A stretch of DNA of 13,705 bases from Rhodocyclaceae bacterium (GTDB taxonomy: Bacteria; Pseudomonadota; Gammaproteobacteria; Burkholderiales; Rhodocyclaceae). The DNA lies in NCBI GenBank assembly GCA_027325905.1, contig DAIEEM010000221.1, positions 1 to 13,705 on the forward strand. The letters are read 5' to 3'. Each line of letters starts with the position of its first letter. Within the stretch, counting starts at the first letter, position 1. The notes under the pieces are model-generated. The model was not told the DNA's origin. It saw only the letters and a program-made list of their open reading frames with translations, and did not search any database. This document shows positions 8,027 through 13,705 of this stretch, one piece after another. A program made the translations under genes and the position numbers.

Positions 8027-8830
8027 ATGTCGGCCTATCTCAACGTCAACAACATCGAAGTCATCTACGACCACGTCATCCTGGTGCTCAAGGGCGTTTC
8101 GCTCGAAGTGCCGGAGGGCAAGATCGTCGCCCTGCTGGGAGCCAACGGCGCCGGCAAGACGACCACGCTCAAGGCCGTCTCCAACCTGCTGCGCGCCGAG
8201 CGCGGCGAGGTGACCAAGGGCAGCATCGAATTCCAGGGTCGGCGCGTCGACCAGATGACGCCGAACGAGATGGTCAAGGGCGGCGTCATCCAGGTCATGG
8301 AAGGCCGCCATTGCTTCGGCCACCTGACCATCGAGGAGAACCTGCTGACGGGCGCGTATACGCAGTCGGCGTCGCGCAGCCAGTTGAAGCAGAACCTCGA
8401 GAAGGTCTACGCCTATTTCCCGCGCCTCAAGCAGCGGCGCAGCTCGCAGGCCGGCTACACTTCCGGCGGCGAGCAGCAGATGACCGCCATCGGCCGCGCG
8501 CTGATGGCCAATCCCGAGATGATCCTGCTCGACGAGCCGTCGATGGGCCTGGCGCCGCAGATCGTCGAGGAGATCTTCGAGATCGTGCGCGACTTGAACA
8601 CGCGCGAGAAGGTGAGCTTTCTGCTCGCCGAGCAGAACACCATGGTTGCGCTGCGCTTCGCCGACTTCGGTTACATCCTCGAAAACGGCCGCGTCGTCAT
8701 GGAAGGCGCCGCCGAGGAGTTGCGCAACAACGAGGACGTCAAGGAGTTCTATCTTGGCTTGTCCGGTCACGGACGCAAGAGCTTCCGCGACGTCAAACAC
8801 TATCGCCGGCGCAAACGCTGGCTGGCCTGA
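8027..8830 (+). CDS. livF: Liv-type ABC transporter ATP-binding protein (LivF-type)
   Basis: A 267-residue ABC ATPase, partner of the LivG-type subunit. Walker A is GANGAGKTT (38-46), the signature is SGGEQQ (146-151), and Walker B is LLDEP with D169 and E170. AEQN replaces the switch-His motif, as is usual for LivF proteins. ATG 8027 was chosen over the in-frame start at 7982 because MSAYLNVNNIEVIYDHV begins where LivF proteins begin and a weak GGGA (8016-8019) precedes it; the longer start would run through the hairpin. The C-terminus has a basic extension (RKSFRDVKHYRRRKRW) beyond the usual LivF end, which could contact membrane lipid or nucleic acid but has no known role. Confidence 0.92.
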   Translation: MSAYLNVNNIEVIYDHVILVLKGVSLEVPEGKIVALLGANGAGKTTTLKAVSNLLRAERGEVTKGSIEFQGRRVDQMTPNEMVKGGVIQVMEGRHCFGHLTIEENLLTGAYTQSASRSQLKQNLEKVYAYFPRLKQRRSSQAGYTSGGEQQMTAIGRALMANPEMILLDEPSMGLAPQIVEEIFEIVRDLNTREKVSFLLAEQNTMVALRFADFGYILENGRVVMEGAAEELRNNEDVKEFYLGLSGHGRKSFRDVKHYRRRKRWLA

Positions 8831-8864
8831 GATGAAACGTCCGCTGGTATCGACGGTGGAGCGC

Positions 8865-8972
8865 GATCGGGCCGGCGGGGTGCTCTGCTGCGCTTCGTGT
8901 CCCCCGTCGGCCGCCTACGGCGGCCTCCTCCTCCTTTACCTTCGCGCAGCAGAGCACCCCACCGGCCCGATC
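8865..8972 (-). repeat. Variable-arm hairpin repeat, copy 2 (livF-paaK-like gap), inverted relative to copy 1
   Basis: Outer arms are at 8865-8893 and 8944-8972, complementary at 28 of 29 positions. The 50-bp core, read on the minus strand, starts GAAGGTAAAGGAGGAGG and ends CGGGGGACACGAA, matching copy 1 almost exactly. The inner stem is GGCCGCC-GTA-GGCGGCC, different from copy 1 but also self-complementary. The arms likewise differ in sequence from those of copy 1. In copy 2 the purine-rich strand is antisense to the operon, so a ribosome-site role is not shared by both copies. The element fills much of the 258-bp gap before the PaaK-like gene. It could terminate or process transcription here, or be a small mobile repeat. 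Confidence 0.85.
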
Positions 8973-9054
8973 CGGAAGCACCGAGAAGTCTCGAACTCAA
9001 AGCACGCGCCGCCCTTGGCGCGCTCAGGCCGCGATCGAATGGGGCGTTTCATGC

Positions 9055-9071
9055 TTTGCGTGTGACGCAAA
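9055..9071. promoter_or_regulatory. Perfect inverted repeat TTTGCGT-GTG-ACGCAAA just upstream of the PaaK-like gene
   Basis: Two perfect 7-bp arms flank a 3-bp spacer, 17 bp before the chosen start codon. It could be an operator for a separate promoter of the PaaK-like gene, or a small RNA hairpin near the ribosome site. No clear -35/-10 pair was found close by. Confidence 0.4.
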
Positions 9072-9088
9072 ACGCAATGGAAAACGAC

Positions 9089-10321
9089 ATGCACTACGAC
9101 AACCTCGAAACGCGCTCGCCCGAAGAGCGCGAACGCGACCTGATGGCGCGGCTGCCGAAGCAGATCGCGCATGCGAAAACGCATGCCGCGTTCTTCGGCA
9201 AGTCGCTGTCCGGTTTCGACGCGGCGCAGGTCGACTCGCGCGCCGCGCTGGCGAAGCTGCCGGTGGTGCGCAAACATGAACTGATCGAGTTGCAGAAGAC
9301 GCAGCGGCCGTTCGGCGGCCTCGTCGCCACGCCCTACGGCAGACTCGGCCGCGTGTTCTCCTCGCCGGGTCCGATCTACGAGCCCGAAGGCCGTTTGCCC
9401 GACTGGTGGCGCACGGCGCGCGCGTTGTTCGCCGCGGGCTTCCGCGCCGGCGATCTGGTGCACAACAGCTTCTCCTACCACATGACGCCCGGCGCCTGGA
9501 TGCTCGAGGCCGGTGCGCTTGCGCTCGGCTGCACGGTGTTCCCCGGCGGCGTCGGCCAGAGCGAGCAGCAGGTGCAGGCGATGGCCGACCTGCAGCCCAG
9601 CGGCTACGTCGGCACGCCGTCCTTCCTGCGCATCCTGGTCGAGAAGGCCGATGAGATGAGCATCCGCGTGCCGCTGACCAAGGCGCTGGTGTCCGGCGAA
9701 GCCTTCCTGCCGCCGGTGCGCGATCTGCTTTCCGCTCGCGGCATCGAGGGCTACCAGGCCTACGCCACCGCCGACCTCGGCGTCATCGCCTACGAAACGG
9801 CGGCGCGCGTAGGCCTGGTTGTCGACGAAGGCGTCATCGTCGAGATCGTGCGTCCCGGCACCGGCGACCCGGTGCCTGTCGGCGAGGTCGGCGAAGTCGT
9901 CGTCACCACCTTCAACGCCGATTATCCGCTGGTGCGCTTCGGCACCGGCGACATTTCGGCCGTGCTGCCGGGCGCCTCGCCCTGCGGCCGCACCAATATG
10001 CGCATCAAGGGCTGGCTGGGCCGCGCCGACCAGACCGCCAAGGTCAAGGGCATGTTCGTTCATCCCGAGCAGGTGGCGGCGATCGTCAAGCGCCACCCCG
10101 AAGTGACGAAGGCGCGGCTGGTGATCACCAACCCCGACGCCGCCGATGCCATGACGCTGCACTGCGAAGCCGCCGCCGGCGCGGCCGGCGAGGCGCTGGC
10201 GAGGGCGGTGGCCGAGAGCATCCGCGACATCACCAAGTTGCGCGGCGAGGTCAGGCTGACCGCCGCCGGCAGCCTGCCCAACGACGGCCGGGTTATCGAG
10301 GACGCGCGGAAGTACGACTGA
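9089..10321 (+). CDS. PaaK-like adenylate-forming protein (phenylacetate-CoA ligase family), with atypical active-site motifs
   Basis: A 410-residue protein whose length and fold order match the phenylacetate-CoA ligase family, expected to form an acyl- or aryl-CoA in the cytoplasm. Supporting motifs are GTGD at 285-288 and GRADQTAKVKGMFVHPEQV from 311, the PaaK-type hinge and C-terminal domain start. Two usual elements are altered. The P-loop-like SSGTTG is SSPGP (91-95). The A10 Lys position has Arg (R401 in LPNDGRVIEDARKYD), although K408 is nearby. Activity on the acid half-reaction may thus be weak or different. MHYDNLETRSPEERE fits the family start and has GGAA 6 nt upstream; an ATG at 9077 would add four residues. 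The gene is last in the Liv operon, after hairpin repeat copy 2, so it may be expressed separately. Family is confident; substrate and activity are not. Confidence 0.85.
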   Translation: MHYDNLETRSPEERERDLMARLPKQIAHAKTHAAFFGKSLSGFDAAQVDSRAALAKLPVVRKHELIELQKTQRPFGGLVATPYGRLGRVFSSPGPIYEPEGRLPDWWRTARALFAAGFRAGDLVHNSFSYHMTPGAWMLEAGALALGCTVFPGGVGQSEQQVQAMADLQPSGYVGTPSFLRILVEKADEMSIRVPLTKALVSGEAFLPPVRDLLSARGIEGYQAYATADLGVIAYETAARVGLVVDEGVIVEIVRPGTGDPVPVGEVGEVVVTTFNADYPLVRFGTGDISAVLPGASPCGRTNMRIKGWLGRADQTAKVKGMFVHPEQVAAIVKRHPEVTKARLVITNPDAADAMTLHCEAAAGAAGEALARAVAESIRDITKLRGEVRLTAAGSLPNDGRVIEDARKYD

Positions 10322-10367
10322 ACCGCATTATGGCTTTCCGCTACCGACGCTGCTCGCCGGGCTTTAG

Positions 10368-10775
10368 CTACTGCGGATTCTTCTTCGGCTTGGCCGTCGG
10401 TTCCGGTGCCGCCGTCGGCTTGGCGGCGGGCTCGGGCGCGGTCGCCGCTTCCGGCGTCGCCGCGGCCTGCGGCATGAACGGCCACTGCCACATGGCGGGA
10501 TTGGCGAAAGGATTGGCGCTGGCGTCGGCGCCATTGGCCGACTCGCTGATGGCCTGCATGGCGGCCAGCGTGGTGCGCTGCATTTCGAGGCCGTGGATGG
10601 TCATCTGCAACAGACCGAGGTTGGTCTTGAGCCAGCCCTCGACGGTCTTGAGTTCGGCGATGCGCTTGTCGAGTTCGTCGGTGTCCAGCGTCGGCGTCAC
10701 CATGCCCGGCAGCGTGAAGCCCATATTGCCCCACATGTTCTTGATGAAATCGAGCGGGTCTGGGGCGTTGGGCAT
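10368..10775 (-). CDS. phaM: PhaM-like polyhydroxyalkanoate granule regulatory protein
   Basis: A 135-residue cytoplasmic protein. The N-terminal part, with DPLDFIKNMWGNMGF, LPGMVTPTLDTDELDKRI, and a helical stretch ending VEGWLKTNLGLLQMTIHGLE (about 7-65), matches PhaM of Ralstonia and relatives. PhaM binds PHB granules and PHA synthase PhaC, and also DNA, helping granules segregate with the nucleoid. The C-terminal part (about 85-135) is Ala/Pro-rich with a few Lys, a reduced version of the long PAKKA-type DNA-binding tail of R. eutropha PhaM (about 260 residues). DNA binding may be weaker or absent. GAGGAA lies 6 nt before the ATG. It converges with the PaaK-like gene 46 bp away and is divergent from the response regulator. 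Recognition is from memory of family motifs. Confidence 0.82.
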   Translation of the reverse strand: MPNAPDPLDFIKNMWGNMGFTLPGMVTPTLDTDELDKRIAELKTVEGWLKTNLGLLQMTIHGLEMQRTTLAAMQAISESANGADASANPFANPAMWQWPFMPQAAATPEAATAPEPAAKPTAAPEPTAKPKKNPQ

Positions 10776-10880
10776 GGCGAGTTCCTCGTCGGCGGATGCG
10801 AGGGATTCTACGGCAAGGCCGACATGCCCGGCGAAATTCGCGCTAGACTGCCAACGTCATAAGCCGTCGAGGAGAGCACC

Positions 10881-11519
10881 GTGTTGAAGGTATTGATCAT
10901 CGAGGACCACGCCCTGGTGCGCGAAGGTTTGTTGCTGGCACTGCGCGGCCTCGAACCGGGCACGCAGACCCTCGGCGCCCAGGATGCCGACCAGGGGCTG
11001 CAGTTGCTCGAAGCCAACGACGACATCGATCTCGTCATGCTCGACCTGATGCTGCCCGGGACCAGCGGCATGGCGGTGCTGGGTGCGATCCGCAAGCGCT
11101 ATCCGACCATTCCCGTGGTCATCCTCTCCGCCCTCGACGACGCCGAAACGGCGGCGCGGGCGATGCGCCACGGCGCCTCCGGCTTCGTGCCGAAATCGAG
11201 TTCCACCGATGCGCTGCTGGGCGCGCTGCGCCAGGTGCTCGACGGCGAGGTGTACCTGCCGTCGGCGATGCGCGAGGCGATGGAGCGCGGCGACGGCCAG
11301 CGCAACAAGCCGCTGGCCGAGCGCTACCATCTTACGGCGGCACAGATGCGCGTGCTGGAACTGCTGACGCAGGGCAAGACCAATCGCCAGATCGCCGAAA
11401 TGCTCGGCGTCACCGAAGGCACGGTGAAGATCCACGTCTCCGCGATCTTCAAGGCCTTGAACGTCACCAACCGCTCGCAGGCCCTGTTGGTCGCCAGCCG
11501 TCATCGCGTCAGGGTGTAG
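10881..11519 (+). CDS. NarL/FixJ (LuxR-type) DNA-binding response regulator
   Basis: A 212-residue two-domain response regulator. The receiver domain (1-120) has the acidic pair E8/D9, phospho-acceptor D55 in VMLDLMLPG, S83 and K105, so it should be phosphorylatable. The C-terminal LuxR HTH (about 151-202) includes LTQGKTNRQIAEMLGVTEGT and a following recognition helix with VKIHV. The start is GTG 10881, set by GAGGAG at 10869-10874, 6 nt upstream. Its likely partner is the hybrid kinase encoded convergently on the other strand; the two stops overlap by 11 bp (11509-11519), an unusual arrangement for a cognate pair. The 105-bp divergent region with phaM shows no convincing sigma-70 promoter. 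Target genes are unknown. Confidence 0.92.
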   Translation: MLKVLIIEDHALVREGLLLALRGLEPGTQTLGAQDADQGLQLLEANDDIDLVMLDLMLPGTSGMAVLGAIRKRYPTIPVVILSALDDAETAARAMRHGASGFVPKSSSTDALLGALRQVLDGEVYLPSAMREAMERGDGQRNKPLAERYHLTAAQMRVLELLTQGKTNRQIAEMLGVTEGTVKIHVSAIFKALNVTNRSQALLVASRHRVRV

Positions 11520-13467
11520 GCGGCTTTTCCCCCGGCGCCTTGGCGTCGGCGCGTTCGTTCGCTTCTTCGAGCAAGTGGTGGAGCAGGGCGCGCAGGCGTC
11601 CCGGCTTGACCGGCTTGGACAGCCGGCCGTCGAGAAAGAGGTTGCCCGGCGGCTGATTGTCGGGTGGATCGCCGACCAGCACCACTTGCGGCCGCGGCCG
11701 CGGCCGGCCGGCGATGGCCTGCGCCAGGCCCGCGATGAGGCTATCGTCGCAGACGACCAGGTCCGGCATCGCCGCCATGTGGGCGCGCAAGCGGTGCTCG
11801 TCGCCGGCGCGCAGCACGCGATAGCCCCAGTTGCCGATCAGGTTGCCCAGGCTCTCGAGTTCCGAGGCCACGGCGCCGGCGACGAGGATGCGGGCGGTCT
11901 GGGGTGCGGCGGCCGTCTCCGGCTCGTGCGGCGCCATGACGGCGGCGACGCGCGGCACTGAGATGCCGAACACCGAGCCGCGACGCGGCCTGCTGTGCGC
12001 ATGCAAGGCGTGCCCGAGCATGCGCGCCAGGCGCTCGACGATGGCCAGCCCCAGGCCGAGTCCCTTGCCGGCATCGCGCTCGCGGTTGGCGACCTGGTAG
12101 AACTCCTGGAACACCAGCGGCAGTTGGCCGCTATCGATGCCGATGCCGGTGTCCCAGACTTCGATGCGCAGGCCTGCGCCCTCGCGCCGTACGCCGACGA
12201 CGACGCCGCCCTGGTGGGTGTAGCGGACGGCATTGGCGACCAGATTGCCGAGCAGGCGGCGCAGCAGGTGAGGATCGCTGTCGGTCCAGGCCTGCGTGCC
12301 GACGCAGGCGATGCGCAGCCCCTTGGCCTCGGCGCTCTGGCGCTGGGCCGCGACGACGCCTTCCAGCAGCGGACCGAGCGCGAGTGCCTGACGTTGCGGG
12401 GCGAGGTCCTGGGTATCGAGGCGCGAGACTTCGAGCAGCGCATCGAGCAGTTCGCCCATGGCGCCGGTGGCGGCGCCGATCTGCCCCGCCAGGCGCTTCT
12501 GGTCGGGCGTCGCAGCGGTGGTCTCGAACTCCGCGGCGAACAGCATGAGGGCGTGAAGCGGCTGGCGCAGGTCATGGCTGGCGGCGACGAGGAAACGCGA
12601 CTTGGCGAAGTTGGCGCGCTCGGCCTCCTCCTTGCGCCACAGCAACTGGCGGTGCGTTTCGGCCAGTTGCGCTTCCGCGCGCTTGTGCTCGGTGATGTCG
12701 ACGAGGATGCCCAGTACCTGCGTGCCGTGGTCGGCGGCGATCGGCGTCTGCGCCCACTGGATGTTGCGCACGCTGCCGTCCTGGCGCAACAGCACGAAGT
12801 CGTAGCGGTCCTCGCAGCCCTGGCCTGCCAGGCCCTTGAAGTGGTTGCGCATGATGTGTTCGCGATCGTCCGGATGGGCGATCTGGACGAAGTGGGACAT
12901 AGCCTGCAGTTCCGGCAGGGCGTAGCCCGACATGCGTTCGACGGCGGCGTTGGCGAAGACGATGCGGCCGTATTCGATGATGGCGAGGCCGACGCCGGCA
13001 TGGGCCTGGGCGTCGAGCATGGCCTGGGCGAAGCCGAGTTGGCGCACCAGCTCCTCCTGGCGCTCGGCGAGCTGGCGCGCCGCCTGGCGTTGCGTCGCGG
13101 CGAGCGCGGCGGCGAGGTCGTTGACGCCGGCTTCGAGCGCGGCGAAGGCGCCGTCGCCGGGCAGGCGCACGTCGTAGTCGCCGTCGCGAATTGCCGCCAG
13201 CGCGGCTTCGAGCTTGCGCGCCGGCGCGGCCAGCCGACGCGTCAGGCGCCAGGCGACGGCGGCGGCCAACGCCAGCGCCGCCAGCATGGCCAGGAGTGCG
13301 ACGGCGAGCATCTGGCGCTGCCGCGCGGCGAGCGCGCCGGACGCCAGCGCGGCGTCGATGTCGCCGTAGCGCAAGGCGAGGAAATAGGCGGCGAGCGCCA
13401 CGGCGACGGCGACGGCCGGCGCCAGGGCGAGCTGCAGCAGATGGTTTTCGATGGCGCGCCGGGGCAT
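11509..13467 (-). CDS. Membrane-bound PAS hybrid sensor histidine kinase with degenerate C-terminal receiver
   Basis: A 652-residue inner-membrane sensor. Two membrane segments (about 12-32 and 51-73) enclose only a short periplasmic loop, so sensing is probably cytoplasmic or within the membrane. A HAMP-like linker (about 74-130) and coiled coil lead to a PAS/PAC domain (about 145-262). The HisKA domain has phospho-acceptor H298 in SHDLRQP. The ATPase domain has the N box around N408/N412, DTGIGI (439-444), and GKGLGLGL (468-475). The C-terminal receiver (about 525-635) keeps a candidate phospho-Asp D574 and K618, but the acidic pair after the first strand is replaced (ARILVAGAVASE). It may not autophosphorylate normally and may act as an inhibitory or pseudo-receiver domain. 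The frame begins at ATG 13467 without a clear ribosome site. The likely partner is the convergent LuxR-type regulator. Confidence 0.9.
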   Translation of the reverse strand: MPRRAIENHLLQLALAPAVAVAVALAAYFLALRYGDIDAALASGALAARQRQMLAVALLAMLAALALAAAVAWRLTRRLAAPARKLEAALAAIRDGDYDVRLPGDGAFAALEAGVNDLAAALAATQRQAARQLAERQEELVRQLGFAQAMLDAQAHAGVGLAIIEYGRIVFANAAVERMSGYALPELQAMSHFVQIAHPDDREHIMRNHFKGLAGQGCEDRYDFVLLRQDGSVRNIQWAQTPIAADHGTQVLGILVDITEHKRAEAQLAETHRQLLWRKEEAERANFAKSRFLVAASHDLRQPLHALMLFAAEFETTAATPDQKRLAGQIGAATGAMGELLDALLEVSRLDTQDLAPQRQALALGPLLEGVVAAQRQSAEAKGLRIACVGTQAWTDSDPHLLRRLLGNLVANAVRYTHQGGVVVGVRREGAGLRIEVWDTGIGIDSGQLPLVFQEFYQVANRERDAGKGLGLGLAIVERLARMLGHALHAHSRPRRGSVFGISVPRVAAVMAPHEPETAAAPQTARILVAGAVASELESLGNLIGNWGYRVLRAGDEHRLRAHMAAMPDLVVCDDSLIAGLAQAIAGRPRPRPQVVLVGDPPDNQPPGNLFLDGRLSKPVKPGRLRALLHHLLEEANERADAKAPGEKPPTP

Positions 13468-13510
13468 GATTGCGTCATTGTCCGTCGCCGTGGGCGCGAC
13501 GGCAAGTGAT

Positions 13511-13534
13511 GCGGCGGCGCTCCCGCGCCGCCGC
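13511..13534 (-). terminator. Perfect 10-bp GC stem-loop after the right-edge gene (terminator-like, no T-run)
   Basis: GCGGCGGCGC at 13511-13520 pairs perfectly with GCGCCGCCGC at 13525-13534, with a 4-nt loop. On the minus strand it begins 2 nt after the TAA of the upstream gene and precedes the kinase gene by 43 bp. The 3' side (ATCACTTGCC) lacks a T-run, so termination may be Rho-assisted, or the stem may only protect the 3' end. Confidence 0.5.
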
Positions 13535-13536
13535 GC

Positions 13537-13705
13537 TTATGCGGCGAGAGCCCCGGCCGGCTGTGCCATGGTCGGCCGGGCGGGCGCGGCCAGGGCGGCG
13601 TCCGCCGCCGCAAAATCGTCGGCGACGGAGATTTGCAGCAGATCCAGCACTTGGCGGGCGACGCCGCGGCAGGCGTTTCCGAGCGGGCTCGGCAGCCCGT
13701 CGGGA
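13537..13705 (-). CDS. Unrecognised protein, C-terminal end only (truncated by the right window edge)
   Basis: A minus-strand frame enters from the right edge and ends at TAA 13537-13539, giving 56 complete codons. It includes GNACRGVARQVLDLLQISVA and an Ala/Pro-rich tail ending AGALAA. The amphipathic segment, a plausible Ala/Pro tail and a terminator-like hairpin right after the stop support a real gene end. I do not recognise the family. It lies upstream of the kinase on the same strand with a 69-bp gap. Confidence 0.5.
   Translation of the reverse strand, partial: PDGLPSPLGNACRGVARQVLDLLQISVADDFAAADAALAAPARPTMAQPAGALAA

Noticed and set aside
6572-8800. 742-codon open frame on the minus strand opposite the binding-protein and livF genes
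   Set aside because: It mirrors well-supported genes codon for codon, has low-complexity His/Ala/Val/Asp-rich composition, and no family motif. It is a GC-rich antisense shadow.
5355-8972. CRISPR array or insertion-sequence ends as an explanation for the two repeats
   Set aside because: Only two inverted copies 3.4 kb apart, no spacers, no transposase between them, and the enclosed genes are a normal Liv operon.
8897-9088. Upstream extension of the PaaK-like frame
   Set aside because: It would translate repeat copy 2. The family-like N-terminus begins at MHYDNLETRSPEERE.
11995-13509. 504-codon plus-strand open frame opposite the histidine kinase
   Set aside because: The minus strand has all kinase motifs (H298, N box, G boxes). 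The plus-strand frame has shadow composition and no domain.

Overview
The window looks like high-GC betaproteobacterial chromosome, most likely a Rhodocyclales-type organism (Azoarcus/Thauera/Sulfuritalea-like). This rests on the GC-rich third positions, a PhaM-type polyhydroxyalkanoate granule regulator, and a gene set typical of aromatic- and fatty-acid-degrading members of that group. The order-level assignment is an inference.

Left block (minus strand, 1-1450): the N-terminal 244 codons of an FAD-dependent dehydrogenase run off the left edge. Upstream of it on the same strand lies a Crp/Fnr-family regulator. The regulator probably starts at a GTG directly downstream of a TATAAT box. That start lies inside a perfect inverted repeat, ATTGTCA-N6-TGACAAT, which is a plausible autoregulatory operator.

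Central block (plus strand, 1620-10321): an uptake-and-activation operon diverges from the regulator. The order is a long-chain-type acyl-CoA ligase, then the ATPase, permease, permease, binding protein and second ATPase of a Liv (HAAT-family) ABC transporter, then a PaaK-like adenylate-forming enzyme. The logic is import of an organic acid by the Liv system and CoA thioesterification by one or both ligases, under the adjacent Crp/Fnr-type regulator. The substrate cannot be read from sequence; a hydrophobic or aromatic carboxylate is the likely guess. The PaaK-like protein has lost the usual P-loop motif and has Arg where the catalytic A10 Lys is expected.

Two operon gaps, livH-livM and livF-paaK-like, hold two copies of a striking repeat in opposite orientation. 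Each has long outer inverted arms (28 and 29 bp), a short inner stem, and two nearly invariant strands between them (GGTAAAGGAGGAGG and CGGGGGACACGAA). Arm and inner-stem sequences differ between the copies, yet each stays self-complementary. This is the signature of a conserved internal loop between covarying stems and is the most interesting signal in the window.

Right block (10368-13705): a short PhaM-like protein (minus), a NarL/LuxR-type response regulator (plus), and a membrane PAS-hybrid histidine kinase (minus). The regulator and kinase converge with an 11-bp tail-to-tail overlap. The kinase ends in a receiver domain that lacks the usual acidic pair. The right edge holds the C-terminal end of an unrecognised minus-strand protein followed by a strong GC hairpin. 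No gene-free stretch exceeds about 260 bp, and I saw no rRNA, tRNA, CRISPR array or insertion sequence.
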